From the NCBI GenBank assembly GCA_025526915.1, contig JAHLKH010000059.1, positions 62,001-126,000 on the forward strand: a DNA stretch of 64,000 bases, read 5' to 3'. Position 1 is the stretch's first letter; every line of letters starts with the position of its first letter. The DNA comes from Entophlyctis helioformis. Taxonomy: Eukaryota; Chytridiomycota; Chytridiomycetes; Chytridiales; Chytriomycetaceae. Below the pieces are notes generated by a model. It had not been told where the DNA came from. It was given only the letters and a program-made list of their open reading frames with translations, and ran no database searches. Made by a program: the position numbers and the translations under genes. This document shows positions 26,001 to 37,540 of this stretch, one piece after another.

Positions 26001-29000
26001 CAAGCGCGAGGCTGCATTGCGCACACTGTGTCTTGTCGCGTCCAACACGGGATGGGTCGTTGAGCCGTTTCTCAAGCACCCGAACCTGCTTAACCTGCTC
26101 ATTCAGGTGCTCAAGTCCGAACAGGCCGTCTCGATCCGTCGCGAGGCTGCCAAGGTGCTCGGTGCCCTCGGAGCACTGGATCCGTACCGCCACAAGGTCG
26201 CATCGAGAAGCACTGTCACAACAGGCGATGCAGGCGGCTCGACCATGCCGCTCAATATCAGCCCGTCCTCCGACGAGTACTACTACGCTGTCGCCATCCA
26301 CGCTGTGCTCAGGATCCTGCGCGATCCCTCGCTCAGTGTCCACCACATGGCTGTCGTGACGGCCATCATGTACATGTTCAAGACGCTCGGCAACAAGTGT
26401 GCACAGTTTTTGCCAGACATCATGCCTGCCCTCCTCACCGTCATGCGGTCGTGTCCGTCGGGTTCTCTCGAGTTTTACTTTCAGCAGCTTGGCGCGCTGG
26501 TCTCGATTGTCAAGCTCCACCTGCGCAACTATGTCGGCGACGTCATGGTCATCATCCAGGAGAACTGGAACACGTCGTCGAGCATCCAAAACGCTGCACT
26601 CTCGCTTGTCGAGCTGACGGCCGTGCTCTGGAGGGTGACTTCAAGGTGTATCTTCCGACACTGCTGCCGCAACTGCTCCAGCTCCTGGACACGGACGCCA
26701 CAGATAAGCGGCAAACGTCTATCCGCGTTCTCAAGGTGCTCGCATTCTTGGGATCCAATCTGGATGAGTATCTGCACTTGGCTGTGCCTGCCATCGTGCG
26801 TGTCTTTGAGCGGACCGACAACCCAGGCCCGCTGCGGAAGCAAGCCGTTCAGCTCGTTTCCCGTCTGGCGCGCAAAGGTGCACTGACCGATCAGGCATCG
26901 CGGCTTATCCACCCGCTGGTGCGACTCTTGGCGTCGCCCAACCCCGAGCTGTCGCCGGCAGCCATGGATGCGCTATGCTTCATTGCACGGCAGATTGGCG
27001 ACGACTATCTGGTGTTCATCCCGATGATTGCCAAGACCATCTCTCGCGCACATATACAGCACAACCGATACGACACGATTGTTTCGCGCATGCTAAGCAA
27101 CGAACCGCTCCCGGACCTCAACGCTGCTTCTGACGCCGAGTCTGACGGGCTCGGAGACCATGTCGCTGTGGAAGTAGCCGTTGAGGCGTCTGCCAAGAAG
27201 CTCATGATCAACCAGCAGCAGCTCCGCAAAGCCTGGGAAGTGTCGAGCCGATCCACAAGAGACGACTGGAACGAGTGGATCCGAAGGCTTGGCGTTGAGA
27301 TGCTCAAAGAATCGCCGTCGCACGCCCTCCGTGCCTGCGCCAGTCTAGCCGGATCTTATCCGGCATTGGCGCGCGAGCTGTTCAATGCCGGCTTTGTGTC
27401 GTGCTGGGGCGAGCTGTACGACCAGTTCCAAGACGAGCTGGTGCGATCGCTCGAGACGGCCCTGACGTCGTCCAACATCCCGCCAGAGATCATCCAGACG
27501 CTGCTCAATCTCGCCGAGTTCATGGAGCACGACGACAAGGCGCTGCCCATCGACATCCGCACGCTTGGATTGTACGCGGCCAAGTGCCACGCATATGCCA
27601 AGGCGCTGCACTACAAGGAGCTCGAGTTCATTTCCGAGCCACTGACCAACACCATCGAGGCGCTCATCAGCATCAACAACCAGCTGCAGCAGCCCGACTC
27701 TGCCATTGGCATTCTGACGTATGCCCAGCAGAACCACGCTGTCGAGCTCAAGGAGTCGTGGTACGAAAAACTGCAGCGATGGGAAGACGGCCTGGCAGCC
27801 TACGAGCGCAAGCAGGCCGAAGATCCGGGTTCCGTCGAGGCGATGCTCGGTCGCATGCGGTGCATGCACAATCTCGGCGAATGGGAGGGGCTGTCAGATC
27901 TTGCCCAAGAACGGTGGGCAGTGGCCAAGGACGATGTCAAGAAATCGATTGCTCCGCTTGGTGCGGGGGCTGCGTGGGGGCTCGGCAAGTGGGACGCGAT
28001 GGAAGAGTACATTGGCATGATGAAGAAGGAGTCTGGCGAGCGCGCGTTTTTCCAAGCGATCCTGGCGGTGCACCGCAACCTGTTTCCACAGGCGTTCCAG
28101 TTTATCCAAAAGACGCGCGACTTGCTTGACACGGAGCTGACGGCACTGATGGGCGAGAGCTACAACCGTGCATACAAGTAAGCCACGCATCCAATCTGCT
28201 CTTTGGTTGCACTGCAGCTGCCGACGCTTGGCTTACTTGTTATTCTGTGATCAGCACTGTGGTGAGGCTGCAGATGCTCACTGAGTTAGAAGAGATTATC
28301 CAGTACAAGCAAGTGTACGACCAGCCAGAGGCACAGGCATTTATACGCAAGAAGTGGATGACAAGGTGAGTGTTGTGCATTGTCGTCTGTCGTTGGTGCT
28401 GCAACGCGCCACTGACGGCTTGCGCAACCTGGTCGGCAAATGCACTCGCTGTCACAGAATCAAGGGATGCCAGCGCAACGTTGAGGTGTGGCAGCGCATT
28501 CTCAAGGTCCGCGCACTTGTCGTGTCGCCCAAGGAAGACGCAGACAGCTGGATCAAGTTCTCCAATCTGTGCCGCAAGAGCGGCCGTCTGACTCTGTCGC
28601 AGAAGACGCTGTCGTCGCTGCTCACAGAGCAGAACAAGGACTTTACCACAATCTCGCTGTCGGCCAATCCTCCTGCTGTTGTCTACGGATGTCTCAAGCA
28701 TCTTTGGACGGCTGGAAACCGCGAGCACTCGTTTGAGCAGATGAAGAGCTTCACCAGCCTTCTGTCCAGCCGGCTCGGCCTGGTCACGGCTGGCAACGTC
28801 AATCATCCACTCGAGTTTGACACAACGGCACGCCCAGATTCTCCAGAGCATGCCGATAATCTTCGACTGCTGGCGCGATGCTTTCTGAAAGTGGGCCACT
28901 GGCAGATGGCTGTCAAGGACGAGCTCAACGAGTCGATTCTCCCAGATATTCTGCGGTCGTTTTGTGCCGCAACGCAATGCGACAAAGACTGGTACAAGGC

Positions 29001-31630
29001 ATGGCACGCGTGGGCTCTTGGAAACTTTGAGGCCATCTCGTACTATGAGAAGATGCACGAAGAAGTACCCAACTCCATTCTCACAAAGCATGTTGTGCCG
29101 TCTGTGCAAGGTGAGCCGTTGCGCATGAGTATGCTTGCGTGGGACGATGCATGCTGACAGGCAGACACGGACGGATGACAGGCTTCTTCCGGTCAATCGC
29201 GCTGTCCAAGGGCAACTCTCTGCAAGATGCGCTGCGCCTGCTTACGCTCTGGTTCAAGTACGGCTTCCAGGCAGACATCAATATTGCCATGGCCGAAGGG
29301 TTTGGCACCGTCAGTATCGACACGTGGCTTGAAGTCATTCCGCAGCTGATTGCTCGTATCCACGCGTCGAGTCCGCATGTCCGCCGTCTCATTCACCAGT
29401 TGCTGACCGATGTTGGCAAAGAGCATCCACAAGCGCTTGTGTACTCTGTCACGGTCGCGTCCAAGTCGCAGAGCGATGCTCGCAAGAAGCCTGCCCTGGC
29501 TATTCTCGACAAGATGCGCATGCATAGCGCGGCGCTTGTGGAGCAGGCGCAAGTCGTCAGCGAGGAGCTCATCCGAGTCGCCATTCTTTGGCCAGAGCTG
29601 TGGCACGAAGGGCTGGAGGAAGCATCGCGGCTGTATTTTAGCGAGCAGGATGTGGACGGCATGCTGGATGCACTCGAGCCGCTGCATGTTGTCATTGACC
29701 GCGGACCCGAGACGCTGCGCGAGGTTGCTTTTGTTCAGGCGTTTGGCCGCGATCTGGAAGAGGCGTTTGAGTGGTCCAAAAAGTACAAGCGCACGCTCAA
29801 TGTCGACGATCTCAACCAGGCGTGGGACCTGTACTACCAGGTGTTCAGGAAAATCAGCAAGCAGCTGCCGCAGCTGACGACACTGGAGCTGCAGTACGTG
29901 TCGCCCATGCTGATGGGTGCCACGAATCTGGAGCTTGCTGTGCCAGGATCTTATCGCAGCGGCGACCCGATCATCAAGATTGCAGGATTTGGTGCCACTT
30001 TGACGGTCATGGCGTCCAAGCAGCGGCCGAGGCGACTCAATATGGTTGGCAGCGACGGCAAAGAGTATCAGTATCTTCTCAAGGGTAAGCGCTGTTTGTC
30101 TTATCTGCCTTGGCAGGGCATCCTCACTGACTGACATGCGCATGGCATGCTGTGCAGGACACGAGGATCTGCGCCAGGACGAGCGTGTGATGCAGCTGTT
30201 TGGACTGGTCAACACGCTGCTGTCTGTTGATCCCGAGACGTTCAAGCGCCATCTCAGCATCCAGCGGTACCCCGTCATTCCGCTGTCGCCCAACTCGGGT
30301 CTGATTGGCTGGGTGCCGCACTGCGACACGCTCCACGGCTCATCCGCGACTACCGCGAGAACCGCAAGATCCTGCTCAACATCGAGCACCGGCTGATGCT
30401 GCAGATGGCTCCCGACTACGACAACCTGTCGCTGCTGCAGAAAGTCGAGGTGTTTGAGTACGCGCTCGAGAACACGACCGGCCAGGACCTGTACAAGATG
30501 CTGTGGCTCAAGTCCAAAAACTCGGAGGTGTGGCTGGACCGGCGCACCAACTACACACGATCGCTGGCGCTCATGTCGATGGTGGGCTACATTCTCGGTC
30601 TGGGCGACCGCCACCCGTCCAACCTCATGCTCGACCGAAATGCGGGCAAGATCATCCATATCGACTTTGGCGACTGCTTCGAAGTCGCCATGCACCGCGA
30701 CAAGTTCCCTGAGCGGATCCCGTTCCGGCTCACGCGCATGCTCATCAATGCGATGGAGGTGTCGGGCATCGAGGGCAACTTCCGCATCACGTGCGAGAAC
30801 GTCATGCGCGTGCTGCGCGAGAACAAGGACTCGCTCATGGCCGTGCTCGAGGCGTTTGTGTATGATCCGCTGCTCAACTGGCGTCTCATGACCAATGCAA
30901 GTCCGAAACAAGGTGCGTTTTCATGCTTCGCTGGCAGATGAGAGATGCACTCTGACAAGTTTGTATGCGCTCGTCAGATGGAAAGCCCACGCGACACAAA
31001 CTAGAGAATGGTGCGTTGCCGAGTGTTGTGATGTGTTGTGTTGTGTTGTGTTGTGTTGTGTTGTGTTGTGTTGTGTTGTGTTGTGTTGTGTTGTGTTGTG
31101 TTGTGTTGTGTTGTGTTGTGTTGTGTTGTGTTGTGTTGTGTTGTGTTGTGATGGTTGGCCGGCTGCCGAATGCTGACCCTTGCGATCAACTAGACCTGCT
31201 GGAAGGTCAGCGCGGAAACGGGAACGGGCCTGCAAATAGGAAGCTGCAGCACAACGAGAACGACCTGATCCCTGACGGTATGTCTGTCTCTCTGGTCATG
31301 CATGCCATGTGAGCACAGGAAGCTAATGGTCGGGTCAACATGCCAGGTGCCGACGAAGAGATTGCCACCAACAAGCCCGAGGGCATGAATGCGCGGGCAC
31401 TGACGGTCATTAGCCGCATCTCCAACAAGCTGACGGGTGAGGAGTGCATGCAAGACGGGGAGCATGCTGATACATGAGGGCTGAACTGACGTGCATGGGG
31501 GCATCCAGGACGCGATTTCCGGCCAACTGTGACGCTGGACGTGCCGCTGCAAGTGCAGAAACTGATCCTTCAGGCCACGTCGCTGGAGAACCTGTGCCAG
31601 TGCTACACGGGATGGTGTCCAGCGTGGTGA
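23031..31630 (+). CDS. TOR: TOR serine/threonine kinase
   Basis: Catalytic core of TORC1/TORC2, integrating nutrient and growth signals. Seventeen exons are modelled: 23031-23134, 23417-23462, 23541-23670, 23745-23870, 23947-24027, 24108-25051, 25110-25179, 25253-25444, 25512-28177, 28255-28365, 28458-29110, 29182-30084, 30158-30912, 30978-31010, 31194-31277, 31347-31436 and 31509-31630, about 2,370 aa. HEAT repeats ([24 protein letters not shown]) are followed by FAT, the FRB ([21 protein letters not shown] ... AWDLYYQVF), the kinase ([32 protein letters not shown]) and FATC ([16 protein letters not shown]). FRB residues equivalent to human S2035, W2101 and F2108 are present, so rapamycin sensitivity is plausible. 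Three single bases appear to be missing (about 25668, 26625 and 30337). Introns at 23671 and 24028 begin with GC. Confidence 0.97.
31011..31193 (+). repeat. TOR intron with 23 tandem TTGTG repeats, open in the TOR frame
   Basis: The intron runs from GTGCGT at 31011 to CTAG at 31193 (183 nt). Positions 31036-31150 are 23 uninterrupted copies of TTGTG. Both flanking exons are phase 1 and the intron is a multiple of three. Reading straight through gives no stop and a Cys-Val-Val-Leu-Cys periodic segment of 61 residues between the kinase and FATC domains. Confidence 0.85.
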
Positions 31631-31707
31631 TGCTGGCTGGAATGCGAAATGAAGCATGAACACATTGCGGCTTGGGTCTCTCTCCACTACTGAAGATCGC
31701 GTCCATC

Positions 31708-34100
31708 ATGCTTCTGGTCAGTTGCGGACGTTGCTGAGGTCGCTGCTGTTGTTCACTTGGCTCGTTTGGCAGTGTGTGGCATGGCAGAGGTGCTGACGGG
31801 CAAGGCCGTGTGCCGAACAGAGCCGGGTCCACAGTGGCAACGCCGAGTGGCTGCTCCTCGACACTGGCCACGAGACAATCCTGTACGGAGCCGCACTTCC
31901 TCTGACAACCACAGCAACAGCGTCGACATCAAGCCCCATTCCCGATGTGCTGCGCAGTCTGCCGTGGGCGACGATAGACCTGGTCCTTGTGCCAACGCTC
32001 CTGCATGCGGCTGCGCTGCCGTTCATCACCGAGTACACTGCGTTCAGAGGTGCTGTGTTGTGCAGCGAGCCGACCGCCGAGTTTGGACGGTGTGTGTTGT
32101 GTCTGCCGACTCTCTCGCTGTGAGCCAGAGTGGCGAGTCTGACAAACCCAGGGCAGGCTCCGGTGTCTTGAGTGGATCCGGTCATGCCGCAATGCTCAAT
32201 GTACGATCAGCCAGCGAGTGGAAGGCAGCAGCACTGGCCCTGCTGTTGCCGATCTGGCATTCAACGAGGCGGACATTAAGCGCAGCTTTGGCAAGGTCAC
32301 CTGTGTCCGGTTTGGCGAGAACAAGGTGTGGAAGGCTGGATCATGTCTGCGCTGATGGTCGATGCATGGACAGCGCTGACTGTCATGCAGCAAGTAGGCA
32401 GGATCATTGTGCGCGGCGTGAGTGCAGGGCTCATGCTTGGTGCAACCAACTGGATTGTGACGATTGGCGAGTCCAAGGTTGGTCTACATGATGCAAGTGC
32501 AAGACTGTGAGCAGCAGATGCTCATGCTCATGCTCTATCTGCGACAGATTGTCTTTTTCGGAGACTCTGGCGCATCGGATGTGATCGTCAAGCGCGTTGA
32601 CCTGGCGTCACTGCAAGGATGCGACGTGCTCATCTCGGCAGCCAACGCGACCGAGCGTCAACACACGCCCATGCTCTCGCAAGCGATGAACGATATCTGG
32701 AAAGCCATCCGTAAGCGTCATTGTGCAGCCGTGAATGCGCCAGCCGCTGACAGCCATACGTGAACAGACAGGCATCTGGACGAGCAGGGCAGCGTGGTGT
32801 TTGCAGTGCACATGTGCGGCCATGTGTTTGAGCTTGTCGAGATCATTGACCGTCTGCTCAACATGGTCGCGCTGACGCAGATGGTTATCCACCTTGTGTC
32901 CACCATCGGTCGTGAGTCGTTTCTCCATGCCAACATCCAGGGCGAATGGTGGGCATCTCAGTCACGCTCCAGGCTTTCTACAGGACAGTGCAACTGACAC
33001 TGGGGCGGCTGCTGCAGGATGTCGGAGCCACGCATTGCGCGCATCATGACTGGATTCCAGCCGCTCACATCCGAAGCCCTCGAAAAGAGCCGTCGGCTTG
33101 CGTTCCATCAGGACCTGGCATCGCTCGCACGGATCAGACAAGCGAATCCGCGAATCATCATCGCGACAGACGCCGAGGGAGCGATGCGTGCAGCCGAGCT
33201 ACTGGACTCGACTCGCGAAGTCGGTGCGCCGCATCCAGTCGTGGTTGCCGTTGGCAAGTTGTGTTTTGCTGTCCTGCAGAGCACGGCAGCGAGTGACTGA
33301 CCTTGGCACGGAGTGCGCAGATCACCAACTGATGAGCGGTCTTCAGTGGCAGCAAATATTGGCGTGTCCGTTTGAGCCGGCATTGACAGCGACAGAGGTG
33401 CTGCACGAATGTGCCGGGCTCGGTGTAAAGCAAGTCGTGCTGAGCCAGCAGCATATCCCGTCGCATGGACTGGATCTGGGAACGCAACTTGGCGCGTTCT
33501 GGCCATACGTGCTTGATGCGTCTGTAAGCATGCCATGCATGCATGCATGCAGCCATGGCGGCCAATGTTGGATGATGCTTACTGCGATGCTTGCTTTGTG
33601 GCAGATTGCCAGCCATCGTGGATGGGGGCTTGCATCAGATGTGGACGTGAATGAGCGCTTGTATGGGTATCTGTCTGGCAGTCTGGACATCGCCGACGGA
33701 CGCATCAAGGCTGCCGAATCCCGGATGCTCATGACACCAGCGCAGCAGCTGTGCTGCTGCAATCGTCGAGCAAGGCCAAGAAGAGGGCAGGCTCAACAGT
33801 GGCGCAGCGCATTGCGAGCGAGGTTTGTTTGCAGTGGCTGGCTGGCTGGCTAGCTGACTGACTGGCTGGCTGACTGACTGACTGACTGACTGTCTATTCT
33901 GCTGCCATGCTCTGTGCGCGACTGTCCAGATCCCAGGCACGGTCGTCTCTGTTCACAGCTGGGGCACAGAAATCCAGACGAGCATTGGACGCGTCTGCAC
34001 TGCACCCGAGACAGAGGGTGGAATGGGCGGACACATCCTCTCAATCGATGCAAACGATGTAATGGGGCTTAAGCGACTCCAACAATACATTCCTCATTGA
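31708..34100 (+). CDS. INTS9: Integrator subunit 9-like (INTS9) inactive metallo-beta-lactamase/beta-CASP protein
   Basis: INTS9 is the inactive partner of the INTS11 endonuclease in Integrator, which processes snRNAs and attenuates transcription. Modelled exons: 31708-31716 (tentative start), 31821-32089, 32211-32325, 32391-32477, 32548-32710, 32768-32948, 33018-33253, 33321-33523, 33605-33822 and 33930-34100, about 550 aa. Blocks resembling INTS9: WLLLDTGHETILYG; ALPFITEYTAFRGAVLCSEP; LMLGATNWIV; LASLQGCDVLI; ILACPFEP; RLYGYLSGSLDI. The zinc motif HxHxDH is absent, as in INTS9 and CPSF100. CPSF100 is the main alternative, but the TEYTAFRG and GATNW blocks fit INTS9 better. One base seems missing near 33732 (needed for phase). 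The intron at 33254 is GC-AG (GCAAGT). The N-terminus is uncertain. Confidence 0.72.
33823..33929 (+). repeat. INTS9 intron with GGCT/GACT tetranucleotide repeat
   Basis: Positions about 33836-33893 are a run of GGCT and GACT tetranucleotides inside an intron. The GACT section repeats the branch-point core CTGAC many times upstream of the GTCCAG acceptor. Confidence 0.6.
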
Positions 34101-34120
34101 ACGATGATTGGGACCACTCT

Positions 34121-34904
34121 TTACAGCTGCTTCTTGGCGACGGCGCCGCGGACCTTCTTGGCCTTGATGGCCTTGGGGGCCTTCTTGGACTCGTTGATGC
34201 GCGAAACGCGGGCAAGGGCGGCAGAGAGGAGGTCGCCACGGTAAGTGGAGACGAGGTTCTTGACGCTCTTGGCGGCGGCACGGGTGGAGCCCGAGACAAC
34301 CGTCGAGACGGTGTGGGTCGAGGGCTTGTTGGCGCCAACCTTGGCACGGGCAAGGGTCACCTGGACACCGTTGGCAGCAGCGGTGATGTCAACAGTCTGC
34401 AGGTCCGTCAATGCAGCCGTCCATCCAGATGGGCAGCACCCATGGTCCGCAGCGCAGTCGAGGCAGCAGCAGCAGAGGCAGCCGGGTTGGTTCGACATCG
34501 CCATCGTCGATTGATTGCATCCAGGATTGTTGACGATGCAGCCACACCAGCCCCAATATCCCATCATCACAGGCAAGCGAGTGCAGTTGGTTGTTGCAGT
34601 TGGTTGCGGAGCGTTGTCGAGCGTCGTATTCACAGCAGCGGCGGCAGCAGCAAGAGAGTCAGTCCTAGGTTTCCAAGCGGCAGCGGCATGCATCTGCCAG
34701 CGCAGGCCAGCAGCACCATCCGTCGACTGCACCAACAGCCGAAGAGGCGCAGAAAAGAAAACGCACCTTGTTGGCAGCAGCCGAGTACTTGAACGAGTGG
34801 AGGTTGCGGAGGTTGCCAGCCTCGCGGGAGAACTGGGCACCGTTGCGCTTGACAAGGAACGAGGAGTTGCTGCGGGTGATGCGCCAGACAAGGTCGGAGG
34901 ACAT
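34121..34904 (-). CDS. RPL28: 60S ribosomal protein L28 (eL28)
   Basis: A large-subunit ribosomal protein found in most eukaryotes but missing from budding yeast. Two exons, 34904-34767 and 34396-34121, give 137 aa with a phase-0 junction. The N-terminus (SSDLVWRITRSNSSFLVKR, then GNLRNLHSFKYS) and the basic C-terminal half (STRAAAKSVKNLV...YRGDLLSAALARVSRI) follow the family pattern. The 370-nt intron is long for this genome and holds CAG-type repeats. I looked there for an intronic box C/D snoRNA and found no convincing C/D pair. The stop is only 20 bp from the convergent INTS9-like stop. Codon use is strongly biased to C-ending codons, as in highly expressed genes. Confidence 0.95.
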
Positions 34905-35439
34905 TCTGTTGGAGGTCGGGGTCGGTTGGTTGGTTGCCGTTGTTGCCGTGGCGGCAGAATCGCAGAGAATCAGTCAGTGACTCTGGTTGGCACACAGCAG
35001 CAGCCAGCTGCACACGCCGGCAGTCAGGCAGGCGGCCAGATGCCATGTCTGTGCAGCCCGTGCTTGCCAGGACGGACGGACGGACGGACGGACGGATAGG
35101 CCGGCAGCACAGAGGTCTTGGCAGGCCGGCGGCAGCAGCAGCAGCAGCAGCAGCAGCACACAACGTACTTGTGAGAGTGTGAGGGTGTGAGAGCAAAGTG
35201 CGCCGGCGCCGCTGCTGCTTGTCGTTCCGCCGCCGCTGGCCAGCCGATCGGCACCGAAAAGAAAAACGTGAGGTCACGTGACACGGCGGTGATTGGTGCG
35301 TTGGTTTAATCTCCGACCCGCTCGGCACCTGAGGACGGCGCATCTTGCGGGTGCTTGCGTCAAGAGCCATCTTGCCAAGCTTTCTGTGGCAGCCTCCAAG
35401 CCATCGCCTTCTGCACACCTCCTGCTCAACAAGACAAGC
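34905..35439. promoter_or_regulatory. Divergent intergenic region between eL28 and the carrier gene
   Basis: This 535-bp gap lies between two divergent start codons. It holds a (GACG)n tract at about 35070-35096, a (GCA)n tract at 35132-35159 and a perfect palindrome GTCACGTGAC at 35273-35282. I see no convincing coding exon or RNA gene here. Confidence 0.55.
35273..35282. promoter_or_regulatory. Palindromic E-box GTCACGTGAC (CLEAR/Cbf1-type)
   Basis: A perfect 10-bp palindrome centred on CACGTG. It shares the GTCACGTG core with the two sites in the NPRL3/TRA1 promoter. It matches the consensus of MiT/TFE-type (CLEAR) and Cbf1-type sites; function is inferred. Confidence 0.45.
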
Positions 35440-37273
35440 ATGTCGCAGCAGCAAGGGCAGCCATCGGGAAAGACCGTGCGTCCCCCGCCCTCGTTCTGGG
35501 TCCATTTCATGGCTGGCGCCTTTGGAGGAACAGGTGCATCTCGCTTGCTCTGCTCGGCCGCCTGCAGACCTGGTCATTCGGCCTCTGCCTGTTGAATGGC
35601 AGCCGGCTGCAGCCATCGCTGGCCATGAACGCATACGCAACATCGGCTGACGCCCGCTGCCTGCCACTTGCCTGTCGCTCAACCCGCCGGCTGCACATTC
35701 GCTCCTACCGCTGCAATGGTGCCATGGCCGCTGCATCTGCACCTCGACGGCCGACTCAAATTCTCATAGTCGGTGCGGCCATCACTTGCCCGCTCGAAGT
35801 CGTCAAGACACGGCTGCAGGTGCGTCCCCTTGGCTGCAATGGTGCGGGGCTTGCTGTGCCCGCCACACATCGGCGATCGCTCTGCCCAGTCACCTCTGTG
35901 ATCGAGACGCCTCCGTCTAACTCTGGTCTCTGGCCGCCAGTCGTCCTATTACCGAGCTGGCGAAGCGCCGTTCAGCTTCAAGAACCCTTTACAGGGCATC
36001 TGGAGTAACGTCACCGGCGTTGTCGACGTGCTCAGGTCTGTCGTTGATCGCAGCGGTCTTGGATGCAGCGATCGCCTCGCCGATCCATTTGCCATTGCAT
36101 AGACCCATTCATCCACTCATGCGGACCCTTGTTGTGCGCACCTGTAGAAACATCAAGCAACGCGAAGGCGTCCGCGCTCTCTGGAAGGGTCTTGGACCCA
36201 ACCTCATTGGCGTTGTTCCCGCTCGGTAAGCAAGCGTTGCTTGGTGCTGCTGGACCTGCCATGTCTGATCTGCACAGCTGACACGTTGGTTGACGGACAG
36301 TGCCATCTACTTTTCGGTGTACTCGCAGGGCAAGCACTTTTACTCGATGCTGAACAACAACCGCGAGACGTCTCTCGTTCATCTGGTGTCGGCCGCAACA
36401 GCTGGAAGTGCGACCGCCGCGTGCACCAATCCCATCTGGGTCGTCAAGACTCGCATGGTTTGTTGGCCTTTTTCAGGAGCAGTTGTAGGTATCGGCCAGG
36501 CTTACTGACGCATGCCGTCGCTCTTGACAGCAACTGCAATCTGAAGACGCCACTCTGCGCGTCCTGCACAAGTACAAGAACTCGTTCCACTGTGCCTACC
36601 TGATTGCAAAGGAAGAGGGCTTCATGGGCCTGTATCGCGGTCTCTCTGCAAGTGTTCTTGGTAAGCCCCTTCTCGCTGGTGGGTCGCCAGCTCTCTCTGT
36701 GTGTTGCTTACAGACGCGGGTAACAATGTCTTGGCTTGAACAGGTCTGGCCGAGTCCACATTCCAGTTTGTCATGTACGAGTACTTTAAAAAGGTTGCCA
36801 TGGATGCCAAGCTTGCCGAGGCCCGCATCAACAATCTGCCCACTGAAAACGTCACGCTTGGTGAGCTTGCCGTGGACTGCATGCACGCCTATTGTGCACA
36901 ATGAGCAGTCGACTCAACCTGTTTGCTGTGTTTGGCAGACTGGACCACCACGTTTGTCTCTGCGGCAACTGCCAAGCTTATCGCCGCGCTTGCCACATAC
37001 CCACACGAGGTGATCCGCACGCGCTTGCGCCAGACGCCTGTTGACGGCGTCCGCAAGTACACGGGTCTTTTGCAGTCTGCAAAGCTCATCTACAAGGAAG
37101 AGGGCATGGCCGCCCTCTACGGCGGCATGACGGCACACTTGATGCGTGTTGTGCCCAACGCGGCCATTCTCTTCTTCTGCTACGAGATGGTTGTTTCGCT
37201 GGCATCGTCGGCCGTCTCTCCCCAGACCGTGCTGTCAACCGGATTCTCCAAACCCTCGTCCAACTCGCAATAG
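35440..37273 (+). CDS. RIM2: Mitochondrial pyrimidine-nucleotide carrier (Rim2/SLC25A33/36 type)
   Basis: An inner-membrane carrier that exchanges pyrimidine nucleotides between cytosol and mitochondrial matrix, supporting mtDNA and RNA synthesis. Eight exons: 35440-35533, 35770-35819, 35941-36035, 36148-36225, 36301-36457, 36531-36660, 36744-36860 and 36939-37273, giving 351 aa with consistent phases. All three signature motifs of the family are present: CPLEVVKTRLQ, NPIWVVKTRM and YPHEVIRTRLR, each followed by the G-x-x-G type helix (GLGPNLIGVVPAR, GLYRGLSASVLG, ALYGGMTAHLMRVVP). The start HFMAGAFGGTG and the long first matrix loop fit the SLC25A33/36 branch. Introns 1 and 2 (236 and 121 nt) are longer than average. 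Confidence 0.93.
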
Positions 37274-37540
37274 ACGCCACAATCAGCGGACGCGATGTGC
37301 TTGTCATCGACGGCCTCCCCTTCTCTTCTTTCTCCCCTTTCTTTATCTCTCTCGCCCTGTTTCTGCAACCAACTGCGCCTATACTATGAACTTGCATGTC
37401 TTTGACGGTTCTATTGGTCCTCTATAATCGACAGACTTATTGATCACCTCGTTCCTTGCAGCACTTCATTTGAACAGTCCAGACCCGCGCGTCAAGTATC
37501 ACACACAGCCTATGGTGTATCATCAAGTGTGTCTCGCGTG

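Noticed and set aside
30921..31235. ORFs on both strands across the TTGTG repeat
   Set aside because: They arise from the stop-free pentanucleotide repeat, not from independent genes.
23031..31630. TOR as a pseudogene or recoded gene
   Set aside because: All splice sites, kinase motifs and FATC are intact, and the three breaks have the form of single-base losses also found in unrelated genes of the window.
34397..34766. Intronic snoRNA in the long eL28 intron
   Set aside because: A C-box-like GTGATGA occurs on the sense strand, but no CTGA D box or flanking stem could be found.
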